13,253 nt of DNA from an uncultured Pseudomonadota bacterium (GTDB lineage: Bacteria; Myxococcota_A; UBA796; UBA9615). A program made the position numbers and the translations under genes. This document shows, one piece after another, positions 1 to 9,562 of this stretch (position 1 is its first letter; every line of letters starts with the position of its first letter). The stretch lies in assembly GCA_937907595.1 (NCBI GenBank), contig CALCXL010000610.1, positions 1-13,253 on the forward strand. Reading direction: 5' to 3'. A model generated the notes under the pieces. That model saw only the letters and a list, made by a program, of their open reading frames with translations. It was not told the origin of the DNA and searched no databases.

Positions 1-182
1 GCTGGGGGCGGCGGAACCGCGGCGGGGGGCGGCGGAACCGCGGCGGGGGGCGGCGGAACCGCGGCGACCGGGGGCTCGGGCGGGGCCTCAGGAAGGGAGG
101 CCGTCGGAGCCGTGGGAGCCTCGTCGGGCGCGGGCCGACGGGCTTTGCCGAACAGGCTCAACTGGCTCTTCGTATCGATCAC
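1..182 (-). CDS. Proline-rich protein, N-terminal fragment (runs off left edge)
   Basis: Partial gene with no stop inside the window; only the first 60 codons are visible. The start is a GTG at 182-180, chosen because an AAGGA Shine-Dalgarno core lies about nine bases upstream. The protein begins MIDTKSQLSLFGKARRP. It then becomes a proline/alanine/glutamate-rich segment (APTAPTASLPEAPPEPP), followed by three identical seven-residue units of the type AAVPPPP encoded by a perfect DNA tandem repeat. No signal peptide or membrane segment is seen, so it is probably cytoplasmic, with a flexible proline-rich linker joining a short N-terminus to a domain beyond the edge. The other strand is also open here, but the codons on the minus strand, the ribosome site and the in-frame repeat favour this reading. 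It lies 84 bases downstream of the next gene in the same direction and could be co-transcribed with it. Function unknown. Confidence 0.6.
   Translation of the reverse strand, partial: MIDTKSQLSLFGKARRPAPDEAPTAPTASLPEAPPEPPVAAVPPPPAAVPPPPAAVPPPP
4..66. repeat. Three perfect copies of a 21-bp tandem repeat
   Basis: Identical units occupy 4-24, 25-45 and 46-66; each contains the core GGCGGAACCGCGGCG. The period of 21 is a multiple of three, so the repeat stays in frame in the minus-strand gene, where each unit encodes two alanines, a valine and four prolines. Bases 1-3 (gct) differ by one base from the unit's ending (gcg), so the array may continue, degenerating, past the left edge. It is a protein-coding minisatellite and could vary in copy number between strains by slippage. 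Confidence 0.9.
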
Positions 183-222
183 CGGACAGTTCCTTGCTGC
201 ACGCAATAGTTCGCGGTCGCAA

Positions 223-249
223 CCTATACGAAGGGGCCTCGGCCGGCAA
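223..249 (-). promoter_or_regulatory. Possible promoter of the proline-rich protein gene
   Basis: On the minus strand, TTGCCG (249-244) is followed after 15 bases by TATAGG (228-223). This would start transcription near base 216 and give a leader of roughly 34 bases before the GTG at 182. The spacer is two bases shorter than ideal and only the individual hexamers look good, so this is a weak call. Read-through from the gene upstream (ending at 267) is an equally good explanation for expression. Confidence 0.22.
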
Positions 250-266
250 TCCCTTGTGCTGCGCAA

Positions 267-1139
267 TCATCCTGGAGAAGCGCTGAGGAATGTGCGCCAG
301 GAGCGCTCCAGCCGCGGCCAGGTGCCGGCGGTGGTGAGGAGCGCCGCGTCGGCCCAGCCGGGGGGCAGGTCGTCCAGCGCGCGCAGTCGTGACCAGGCCG
401 CCGCAGCCTGCATCGCGTGTCCCAGGGTGGGTCTGGGATCCAGCCGGGCGGCGCGCTCCACCGCCTCCCATACGAGCTCCCTGGGAGCCGGATCCGGCGG
501 CGGCGCAGCAGCGAGAGGAGGACCGGAGCGCGGATCGTCCAGGAAGGCCGCCACCCGCGCCGCCGCCGCTGCGTGCGCGCCTGCGACGTGGGTGGCGAGG
601 AGGAGGCCGCGCAGGCTCCTGAGGTTCGGCTTCGCCGCCACCTGCCTGCAGGCCTGGGCCGCGAGCTCGGGGGAGCCCGCGTAGACGTTGCCCCTCCATC
701 GCTCCAGGGCAGCGAAGAGCAGGGCGTCCTGGCCCCAGTCGGCCCAGGTGTGCAGGGAGTCGGCGAGCGGGAGGGAGGAGCTGGCGGGGCGGGTGCCGGC
801 GGCGAAGCGGAGAAAGCCCAGGGAGGCGACGGCGGCCGGCAGGGCCAGCATCGGGTCGTGACGGCCCAGGTCGCGGGCGGCGAAGAGGGTCAACAGCGCG
901 TTCGCCCCGGTCGTCCCGCCGACCCCGCGTCGGTCGAGCCAGGCGCCCACCGCAGCGTCCAGCAGCGGCTCGAGCCCCGCGCCCTGCGATCCCGCGCGGA
1001 TCGCGGCGTGCAGCCGGAGCGGGTCGTCCTCGAAGACGGCTTCTACCCCCTCCGCCGCCGGGGAGCCGGGCTCAGCGCGCCTCGGAGCCGCCAGGTCAGA
1101 AAGGGGGGATGGATCGGCGGTGGTCACGGGTTGAAGCAT
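267..1139 (-). CDS. Hypothetical alanine-rich, probably all-helical protein
   Basis: I do not recognise the family. The 290-residue product is rich in Ala, Leu, Arg, Pro and Trp. It shows long amphipathic stretches such as LERWRGNVYAGSPELAAQAC and LLATHVAGAHAAAAARVAAF, which suggests stacked helices. There is no signal peptide, membrane segment or clear catalytic motif. Third codon positions are almost all G or C in this frame, which supports it over the open frames on the plus strand. I placed the start at the ATG at 1139, which has GGGGGTG about seven bases upstream. A GTG at 1151 would add four residues but sits directly against the G run. The gene is transcribed divergently from the secreted hydrolase at 1296 and points toward the proline-rich protein gene 84 bases downstream. 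It could be a regulatory or scaffold protein, but nothing visible decides this. Confidence 0.6.
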   Translation of the reverse strand: MLQPVTTADPSPLSDLAAPRRAEPGSPAAEGVEAVFEDDPLRLHAAIRAGSQGAGLEPLLDAAVGAWLDRRGVGGTTGANALLTLFAARDLGRHDPMLALPAAVASLGFLRFAAGTRPASSSLPLADSLHTWADWGQDALLFAALERWRGNVYAGSPELAAQACRQVAAKPNLRSLRGLLLATHVAGAHAAAAARVAAFLDDPRSGPPLAAAPPPDPAPRELVWEAVERAARLDPRPTLGHAMQAAAAWSRLRALDDLPPGWADAALLTTAGTWPRLERSWRTFLSASPG

Positions 1140-1150
1140 CCCAGACCGCA

Positions 1151-1199
1151 CCCCCGGGGGCGAGCCGGGTGAGGCTTCTCACGTCCCGCGGGGGCCCCC
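1151..1199. other. Cluster of short inverted repeats in divergent intergenic region
   Basis: The region between the divergent genes holds three perfect small inverted repeats within 49 bases. They are CCCCCGGGGG at 1151-1160, GTGAG-gctt-CTCAC at 1169-1182, and GGGGGCCCCC at 1190-1199. They lie just upstream of both genes and could be protein-binding sites or RNA hairpins. In DNA this GC-rich, short G/C palindromes also arise by chance. No convincing -35/-10 pair was found for either gene here. Confidence 0.3.
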
Positions 1200-1295
1200 A
1201 CTCCGACGCGCGCCCGTGCGGAGCGGGAGACGAACGCGGCGATCGCGGGTACAAGGGCGCAGCTTTGCCGGCCTGCTGCTGGCCAGGACGACATC

Positions 1296-3923
1296 ATGAC
1301 CCGCTTCCTCCCCCTCGCCGCCGCCCTCGTGGCCCTGCCCTCCCTGGCCACGGCACAGTCCATCGACCGGATCGAACGCCAGTTCGGCGTTAGCGCCGTC
1401 TCGGCCATGACCGGCAACGGCGGGCTGACCGCCGGGATCTCCGCCCGGGGTGAGCTGACCGTGCTGAGCTGGCCGTCGCCCAGCTTCCACGACCAGATGG
1501 ATCACCAGACGGCCGCGGGCCCTGGCGCGCGCGACCTGCCCCGCTTCGGCGCCGCGGAGGATCGCGGGCTGTTCGCCGGGCTGTGGATCGAGCCCGAGGA
1601 CGGCGCGCCGTACATCAGCTGGATCCGGGACGACGCCTGGGAGCACAGCCAGCAGTACCGCACCAACGCGTCGCCGGCCCTGGTGCAGAGCGCGCGGTTG
1701 CCGGGCACCGGCCTGTCGGTCTTCGAGACGACCTTCGTCGACCGGGAGACAGACGTGCTCCACCGCCGGGCCACCGTGCAGCGGGACGCCGGCTCCAACG
1801 TGCGCCGGGTGCGCTACCTGCTCTACGCCAACTTCGCGCCCCAGCAGGACCGCGTGGAGGACGTAGCCGACGTGCCCGCCTTCCCGCCCTCGGAGACGGA
1901 CGACGACGCGCACGACTTCGCCGCCTTCTGGGACCCCCAGGCCAACGCCCTGGTCCACTTCTCGCCCACCGAGCGGGACACCAGCTTGCTCTCGCCCCTC
2001 ATGGGCGGCGACTGGGACGCTGCCTCGTGGGCGGGCGAGGGGCTGACCGCGGCGAGCACCCTGGCCGACGGCATCCAGGACGGCGTCTTCCTCGCCCTGA
2101 TGGGTGCCACGCACCCGGACGACTTCACGGTGGGCTGGGACCGGACTCGCGTCTGCCCCGGCGGCTCGGCCTGGGCCTGGCAGCCGCAACCGGCTTGGCA
2201 GGACGCGCAGGACGGAGCGCTCGATCGCTCCCCCCTCGGCGCCTGCCAGACGGACGCGGTGCTGGCCTGGGACGTGGACCTGGGGGCCACCGGGTCGCTG
2301 GTGACCGTCGACCTGGACCAGGCCCTGGCCGTGCAGGGGAGCCGCACCGACGCCCTCGCGCTGGCCGACACGGCCCGGGGGACCTTCGACTCCGCCCTGG
2401 ACCGCAGCGAAGCCGCCTGGCAGCAGTGGTTGAGCGCCCTGCGGGTGCCCACCAACCTGGGGGAGGACCTGCAGGCCTTCTCCGAACGCACGCTCATCGC
2501 GTTGGCGCAGGGCACCGACCGTGAGCGCGGCGCCATCGTGGCCTCGATCAGCCGCCAGCCCGGCTACCACCTCGACTGGCCCCGGGACTCGGCCTTCTTC
2601 GATCTGGCCCTGGACGTGGCCGGCGACTTCGACGCCGTGAGCGCGCACTCACGCTTCCTCACGGACGTGCAGAACCGCGGGCCGCAGTTCAGCGACTTCG
2701 AGGGCCTTGAGGACCGGATCGTGTCCCCGGCCGGCGCGTGGTTCATGAACTTCTGGGCCGACGGGCAGGAGTCCAGCAACTTCCTGAACCCCTTCGAGAT
2801 CGACGAAGTGGGGCTCACGCTCTGGAAGCTCACGACTCACGCGGCCTACGCGTCCAACGCGAACCGGCGGCGGGACGTGCTGATGGCGGCCTGGCCGGCG
2901 ATCGCTCGCGGGGCCGATCTGCTCGCGTCCTGCGTGGCGGAGACCCACCCGGCGCTGGCGGGGCGTGAGGCGGCCGAGGGCCAGCCCAGCTGGTACCCGG
3001 TGTGGCAGGACCTCAAGGCGGGCGTGGTGCCGGATCCGGCGGCGCGCCAGGCAGCCCTGGACGTCGGCGACTGGGAAGCCCTGCTGCCCTGCATCGCCAA
3101 CGAGGACGACAACCCGAACCCCAGCGTGAGCCTGTACTCAACTCACGTGACCCGCATGGGGCTGCTGGCGGCGGCGGACGCAGCGCGGGTGCTCTGCCAG
3201 GACGACGAGCGCATCGCCTACTGGGAGGCGCGCGCGCACGAGCTGGCTGCTGTCGCCCTCAAGCAGTACTACGACCCCACCACGGGAAGTTGGGAAGGCC
3301 GGGGCGACTGGCTGCTGTGGCCCACGCCCCTGTGGGTGGACGAGGCTCACGCGGACCTGTTCGGCGGCGCGGAAGCGGCGGACGACTTCGTGGAGCAGGC
3401 CCTGGCCGACCACGCCAGCGCGATCCACGCCGAGGTGGCGGACGCCGTGGCGCTGAACGGCGAGGGCGCGGCCTACCAGAACAAGAAGACGCTGAGCCTG
3501 GCCCGGTACTGGACCGGGGAGCACCGGCCGGACGCCGACCAGTGGGTGGAGAACCTGGAGCACCTGGAGCGCATGGCGGTGGACTTCACGCTGCCGGGCA
3601 CGCACCACGTGGGCGAGGTCTTCGTGACGTTGGACACCGACGGCGACGGGGTGAACGACACCGCCGAGCAGCGGGTGGCCACCCCCCACCTCTGGGCGGC
3701 CACGCTCAGCTACCTCACGGCGATGGCCATCGCGCAGCCCGAGCGCTTCGCGCCCCTGGAGTACGGCACGATGGAGCCGGTCTGCCCCGTGGGGGAGGAG
3801 CCGGTGCTCTCGCGGCGCGCCATCGAGTGCGACGGCTGCGAGTCGAACACCGCCGGCCGCAACCACGGCTTCGGGGTGCTCCTGCTGGGCCTGCTGGGCC
3901 TCCTCCGACGGCGCCGTGGCTGA
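1296..3923 (+). CDS. Secreted GH15-like glycoside hydrolase (glucoamylase family) with MYXO-CTERM-like tail
   Basis: An 875-residue exported protein. Residues 1-20 are a Sec signal peptide ending in an ATA-Q cleavage site. Residues of about 21-390 look like the beta-sandwich domain that precedes the catalytic domain in bacterial glucoamylases. The rest resembles an (alpha/alpha)6 barrel: GYHLDWPRD at 423-431, EIDEVGLTLW from 501, and a PHLWAATLSYL segment near the end, as in GH15. E603 (in NEDDN) and E774 (in HHVGEVF) are my candidates for catalytic acid and base; this is alignment by eye. A DTDGDGVND calcium-loop-like stretch occupies 780-788. The last 31 residues have a Cys-containing segment (CDGCESN), a Leu/Gly hydrophobic helix and an RRRR end, the layout of MYXO-CTERM tails recognised by myxosortases. 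The expected role is hydrolysis of alpha-glucans or related oligosaccharides at the cell surface; the substrate is not visible. The ATG is preceded by CCAGGA seven bases away. The stop overlaps the thioredoxin gene. Confidence 0.78.
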   Translation: MTRFLPLAAALVALPSLATAQSIDRIERQFGVSAVSAMTGNGGLTAGISARGELTVLSWPSPSFHDQMDHQTAAGPGARDLPRFGAAEDRGLFAGLWIEPEDGAPYISWIRDDAWEHSQQYRTNASPALVQSARLPGTGLSVFETTFVDRETDVLHRRATVQRDAGSNVRRVRYLLYANFAPQQDRVEDVADVPAFPPSETDDDAHDFAAFWDPQANALVHFSPTERDTSLLSPLMGGDWDAASWAGEGLTAASTLADGIQDGVFLALMGATHPDDFTVGWDRTRVCPGGSAWAWQPQPAWQDAQDGALDRSPLGACQTDAVLAWDVDLGATGSLVTVDLDQALAVQGSRTDALALADTARGTFDSALDRSEAAWQQWLSALRVPTNLGEDLQAFSERTLIALAQGTDRERGAIVASISRQPGYHLDWPRDSAFFDLALDVAGDFDAVSAHSRFLTDVQNRGPQFSDFEGLEDRIVSPAGAWFMNFWADGQESSNFLNPFEIDEVGLTLWKLTTHAAYASNANRRRDVLMAAWPAIARGADLLASCVAETHPALAGREAAEGQPSWYPVWQDLKAGVVPDPAARQAALDVGDWEALLPCIANEDDNPNPSVSLYSTHVTRMGLLAAADAARVLCQDDERIAYWEARAHELAAVALKQYYDPTTGSWEGRGDWLLWPTPLWVDEAHADLFGGAEAADDFVEQALADHASAIHAEVADAVALNGEGAAYQNKKTLSLARYWTGEHRPDADQWVENLEHLERMAVDFTLPGTHHVGEVFVTLDTDGDGVNDTAEQRVATPHLWAATLSYLTAMAIAQPERFAPLEYGTMEPVCPVGEEPVLSRRAIECDGCESNTAGRNHGFGVLLLGLLGLLRRRRG

Positions 3924-4293
3924 AGGGGTCGTCCCCCTGACTTCCCGCGGGGAGCTGGCCGGAGCGCTGGACCCCGACGGCCCGCCGGCGCTGATCGACT
4001 TCTGGGCGCCCTGGTGTGGCCCCTGCCGGGCCATGGCCCCGCACTTCGCCGCCGTCGCGGCCGCCTTCGGGGACCAGCCGATCGGGTTTCACAGCGTGAA
4101 CATCGACGATCACCCCGACCTGGCAGAGGCCTTCGGGGTGCGCGGCGTGCCCACGATCCTGGTGGTGCAGGGCGGCAAGGTCACGGACACGGTGTTCGGC
4201 ATGAAGACGTCGCGGGCCCTCAAGAAGATGGCCGACGAGCTCCTGGGCCGGCGCAAGCGCGATCGCCTGAAGCGGCTGCTGGCCCGGGGCTGA
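3916..4293 (+). CDS. Thioredoxin-family protein
   Basis: A 125-residue single-domain thioredoxin, slightly longer than the usual 105-110 residues. The active site is FWAPWCGPC, with the redox cysteines at 34 and 37. The cis-proline is P79 in GVRGVPT, and the Asp of ALIDFWA is present at 28. The C-terminus carries a basic extension (GRRKRDRLKRLLARG) not found in standard thioredoxins. No signal peptide is seen, so it should act in the cytoplasm as a disulfide reductase or electron donor. It starts at a GTG that overlaps the last eight bases of the secreted hydrolase gene (GTGGCTGA). No good Shine-Dalgarno is visible, so translation is probably coupled to the upstream gene. The family call is secure. 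Which protein it reduces is unknown, and the overlap does not by itself prove a functional link to the hydrolase. Confidence 0.9.
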   Translation: MAEGVVPLTSRGELAGALDPDGPPALIDFWAPWCGPCRAMAPHFAAVAAAFGDQPIGFHSVNIDDHPDLAEAFGVRGVPTILVVQGGKVTDTVFGMKTSRALKKMADELLGRRKRDRLKRLLARG

Positions 4294-4428
4294 CGGCGTT
4301 GCAGGGTCCCCGAACATGAACCACGTCGACCCCACGGCCCGCGTGCCGGTCGGCCATCGCTCGGGATCCGGCGCGCGCCGAACCTTGCCCTGGGCGACGC
4401 CCTCGCGCGAACCTATGCTCCAGGACCG
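4294..4428. other. Intergenic spacer with a GC palindrome
   Basis: This 135-base gap holds no supported gene. It contains a 12-base palindrome CGGCGCGCGCCG at 4369-4380. A CCAGGA ribosome-binding site at 4420-4425 lies just ahead of the TonB-like gene. I see no hairpin followed by a T run, so no classical terminator after the thioredoxin gene. A TATGCT at 4413-4418 resembles a -10 box but has no partner at proper spacing and would leave almost no leader. Confidence 0.3.
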
Positions 4429-5460
4429 ATGAGCGGCCGAAGGTCACATGCCCCGTCCTCCGGCGCGATCGCAGCCGCGCTGCTGCTGGCCCTGTTGATC
4501 CACCTGCCCCTGGCCTGGTGGTTCCTGGATCGCACCTTCTGGAACCGCACGGTCCCCCCGGAGCCCGACCCCATGCGGGTCACGCTGCTGCGGGTGGCTC
4601 CTCCCGTGCCGGAGCCCGAGCCGGAGGTGGCCGAGCCCCAGCCCCCGGAGCCCCAGGGCCAGATCGTGGACATCGCCCCTCCCGAGGTGCAGGAGAAGCC
4701 CGAGGAGGCCGATCACCTGGCCGAGTACGACGCCACGGTGGAGGAGGAGACGGTCGACCCGCGCTACCGCCTGGACCGTCTGGTCACCGCGCCCACGTAC
4801 AGCCCCGACGACGCCTACCAGGAGGAGGACGCCGAGGACCTCAACCAGGAGCTGCCCTCCACGGGGGCGACGGCGGGCCGGGAGATGTTCAAGACCGGCC
4901 GCTACTCGCTCTTCCCCGATCGGCAGTCGCTGTTCGACCGCAGCAACAAGGAGGGCATCGACCTGCCGGTGCCCGCGTCCCACAGCGACAGCCGACGGGC
5001 CGGGGCGCCCAGCAACGACTACCTGCCGGACATCTCATCGGCCGACAAGACGGCCCTCAACGCGCACGAGTTCCTCTTCGCGGCCTACATCAACCGGGTC
5101 TCGCAGTACGTCTCCTTCTTCGCGGACCAGACCCTGGCCAACGCCCGGCCGATGATCGCCGTGCGGAGGCCCAAGTACACGGTGGTCCTCAACATCATGA
5201 TCGGCGACGACGGCGTGCTGCGCGCGGCCGACGTGCTGGAGTCCTGCGGCGTGCCGGCCTTCGACGCGGCGGTGCAGGAGGCCTTCGCCCTGGCCGCCCC
5301 CTTCCCCGAGCCCCCCGTCGCCGGCTTGAACGAGTCGGGAGCCTTCAACATCCCCGCGTTCGGCATCACGATCATGATGGGCTCGGCCCGGGCGGAGATG
5401 AGCGGCATCGACCCCCGCTCCAACGTGCAGTTCCCCGGGCTGGAGACCTACGGGCGCTGA
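4429..5460 (+). CDS. TonB/TolA-like envelope protein
   Basis: A 343-residue protein with TonB-type architecture. It has a short basic cytoplasmic N-terminus and one membrane helix at about 13-33 that contains a histidine (H25). A proline/glutamate-rich periplasmic segment follows (about 43-100, with PEPEPEVAEPQPPEP), then an acidic linker. The C-terminal domain (about 218-323) has the TonB_C-like pattern KYTVVLNIMIGDDGVLRAADV...PAFDAAVQEAF..AAPFPEPP. In TonB and TolA a membrane-embedded histidine couples the helix to the ExbBD or TolQR proton channel; H25 could play that role. By family it would transmit proton-motive force across the periplasm to outer-membrane partners. No ExbB/ExbD or TolQ/TolR genes are in the window, so they must be elsewhere. 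The C-domain is divergent and extends past the usual end. The ATG has CCAGGA four bases upstream. A structural or gliding-related TonB-domain protein is an alternative. Confidence 0.65.
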   Translation: MSGRRSHAPSSGAIAAALLLALLIHLPLAWWFLDRTFWNRTVPPEPDPMRVTLLRVAPPVPEPEPEVAEPQPPEPQGQIVDIAPPEVQEKPEEADHLAEYDATVEEETVDPRYRLDRLVTAPTYSPDDAYQEEDAEDLNQELPSTGATAGREMFKTGRYSLFPDRQSLFDRSNKEGIDLPVPASHSDSRRAGAPSNDYLPDISSADKTALNAHEFLFAAYINRVSQYVSFFADQTLANARPMIAVRRPKYTVVLNIMIGDDGVLRAADVLESCGVPAFDAAVQEAFALAAPFPEPPVAGLNESGAFNIPAFGITIMMGSARAEMSGIDPRSNVQFPGLETYGR

Positions 5461-5466
5461 CCCGCT

Positions 5467-5481
5467 GGTCGATCATCGACC
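5467..5481. promoter_or_regulatory. Perfect inverted repeat upstream of FHA gene (possible operator)
   Basis: GGTCGAT-C-ATCGACC is a perfect 7-bp inverted repeat around one central base. It sits six bases after the stop of the TonB-like gene and about 60 bases before the FHA-protein start. The short centre cannot form an RNA hairpin loop, so a dimeric DNA-binding protein is the likelier use, if any. A TAGGAT at 5499-5504 could be a -10 box, which would put the palindrome at the -35 region. This is speculative. Confidence 0.35.
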
Positions 5482-5541
5482 GCCGCTCCGATCCCGGTTA
5501 GGATTCGACGGCGTACGTCAGACGCAAGGAGCAGCAAGCCC

Positions 5542-6147
5542 GTGGCCCAGTTGAGCATCTCCCGCAGCGGTCGACTCGAGGGCGTGTTCCAGCTGCCCGA
5601 TCGGCCCGTCGTGCTCGGCCGAGCGGACGGCGTGGACATCCAGCTCCTGGACTCGCGGGTCTCCCGCCGTCACGCGGTCATCCGCCAGTCGGTGGCCGGC
5701 TTCATGATCCAGGACTTCACCACGAAGAACGGCACCTTCGTGAACAAGGAGCCGGTGGAGAAGTCGCTCCTGTTCCACGGGGACACCGTCGTCATCGGCG
5801 GCTACACCATCCACTTCCTCGAAGAGGACGCGGTGGAGGAGCTGGACACAGGCGCGATCTCGATGCTGGAGTCCTCCCTGGACTCGGGCGCCCTGCGCGT
5901 CCCCCAGGGCCTGCGGGGTGAGAACCCGCGCAGCGCCACCAACGTGGACAAGGGCCGCCCCTCCCCCGCCGCCCGCGCCAACCGCATGGACCGCGTGAGG
6001 GCCCGCGACTTCGGCACCAGCAACACCAACGTCCCCCTCATCGAAGGCCTGGCCCCCGCCGACACCGGCGAGCACCGCAGCCACGGCGGAGCGAGCGTCG
6101 AGTTCTCCCTGTCGGAGATCGAGATCGTCATCGACGACGACCGCTGA
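5542..6147 (+). CDS. FHA-domain protein
   Basis: A 201-residue cytoplasmic protein. Residues 1-95 form a forkhead-associated (FHA) domain, the phosphothreonine-binding fold. All hallmark residues are present: GR at 26-27, SRRH at 41-44, NGT at 63-65 and N68. It should therefore bind a phosphothreonine peptide made by a Ser/Thr kinase, a common signalling mode in Myxococcota. The remaining 100 residues are low-complexity, rich in Ser, Arg, Ala and Asp, and end in an acidic tail (EIEIVIDDDR). No other domain is recognisable there; the region contains several Thr/Ser residues that could themselves be phosphorylated. The start is a GTG with a strong AAGGAG 11 bases upstream. No kinase or phosphatase gene lies nearby, so the partner is unknown. 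It follows the TonB-like gene by 81 bases on the same strand and may or may not share a transcript with it. Confidence 0.88.
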   Translation: MAQLSISRSGRLEGVFQLPDRPVVLGRADGVDIQLLDSRVSRRHAVIRQSVAGFMIQDFTTKNGTFVNKEPVEKSLLFHGDTVVIGGYTIHFLEEDAVEELDTGAISMLESSLDSGALRVPQGLRGENPRSATNVDKGRPSPAARANRMDRVRARDFGTSNTNVPLIEGLAPADTGEHRSHGGASVEFSLSEIEIVIDDDR

Positions 6148-6243
6148 TCCGCTGCCCGGACCCCGGGGGCGCGCCGCGAGCCGCTGTGCTAAATGGCCGC
6201 CCTGCCCACGCAGGCCTGCGCCACTCCCAGCCCGGATCGGCCC

Positions 6244-9102
<2,859 letters not shown>

Positions 9103-9113
9103 AGCAGCCTCGC

Positions 9114-9141
9114 GGTCCCCGGCCGTCGCCAGCCGGGGACC
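9114..9141. terminator. Stem-loop between convergent gcvP and gcvH, likely bidirectional terminator
   Basis: GGTCCCCGGC (9114-9123) and GCCGGGGACC (9132-9141) form a perfect 10-bp stem with an 8-base loop. It can be extended outward by GC pairs across a one-base bulge. It sits in the 45-base gap between the two stops. Neither side has a T tract, so it is not a textbook intrinsic terminator. Its position suggests that it ends or stabilises both transcripts. Confidence 0.65.
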
Positions 9142-9147
9142 CGCGGA

Positions 9148-9537
9148 TCAGGCCTGCTCGATGAGCGCCTTGTAGTCGCCGGGGCTGAGCAGGTCGTCCA
9201 GCTCACCCTCGTCGGCCAGGCGGATCTTGATCAGCCAGCCGCCGTCGTAGGGGTCGCTGTTGACCAGCTCGGGCGAGTCGTCCAGGTCGCTGTTGACCTC
9301 CACGATCTCCCCGGTCACCGGCGAGTAGATGTCCGACGTGGCCTTCACGGACTCCACCACGCCCACCACGTCGCCCTGCTCGACGCCGTCGCCCTCGTCG
9401 GGGAAGTCGCCCAGGTAGACGACGTCGCCCAGCTGGTCCTGCGCGTGAAAGGTGATGCCGATGGTGGCGACGCCATCGGTCACGGAGACCCACTCGTGGT
9501 CTTCGGTGTAGCGGAGCTTGGCGGGGATCTCGGACAT
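9148..9537 (-). CDS. gcvH: Glycine cleavage system H protein (lipoyl carrier)
   Basis: GcvH is the small lipoylated shuttle of the glycine cleavage system. It carries the aminomethyl intermediate from GcvP to GcvT and is then reoxidised by lipoamide dehydrogenase. This protein has the normal length (129 residues). The lipoylation motif is intact: ESVKATSDIYSPVTGEI, with the lipoyl lysine at K65, the same position as in E. coli. The N-terminus (LRYTEDHEWV) and the C-terminal GGWLIKIRL are also family signatures. The ATG at 9537 has an AGGGAG ribosome site about ten bases upstream. It begins 25 bases after gcvT, so the two are co-transcribed, gcvT first. Its stop faces that of gcvP across a 45-base gap. 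Confidence 0.98.
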   Translation of the reverse strand: MSEIPAKLRYTEDHEWVSVTDGVATIGITFHAQDQLGDVVYLGDFPDEGDGVEQGDVVGVVESVKATSDIYSPVTGEIVEVNSDLDDSPELVNSDPYDGGWLIKIRLADEGELDDLLSPGDYKALIEQA

Positions 9538-9562
9538 GACGGATGCTCTCCCTGGGGGGCTC

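Noticed and set aside
417..1172. A 251-codon open frame on the plus strand opposite the hypothetical gene
   Set aside because: Its translation is Gly/Arg/Gln-rich without hydrophobic periodicity, as expected of a shadow in GC-rich DNA. The minus-strand frame has normal composition and G/C-rich third positions.
4369..4380. 12-base palindrome CGGCGCGCGCCG as a terminator or operator
   Set aside because: It is an alternating CG run with no loop and no T tract. Such strings are expected by chance in DNA of this composition.
6193..6243. Upstream in-frame ATG giving GcvP 17 more residues
   Set aside because: No ribosome-binding site precedes it, the extra residues do not look like a GcvP N-terminus, and the ATG at 6244 gives the expected beginning.
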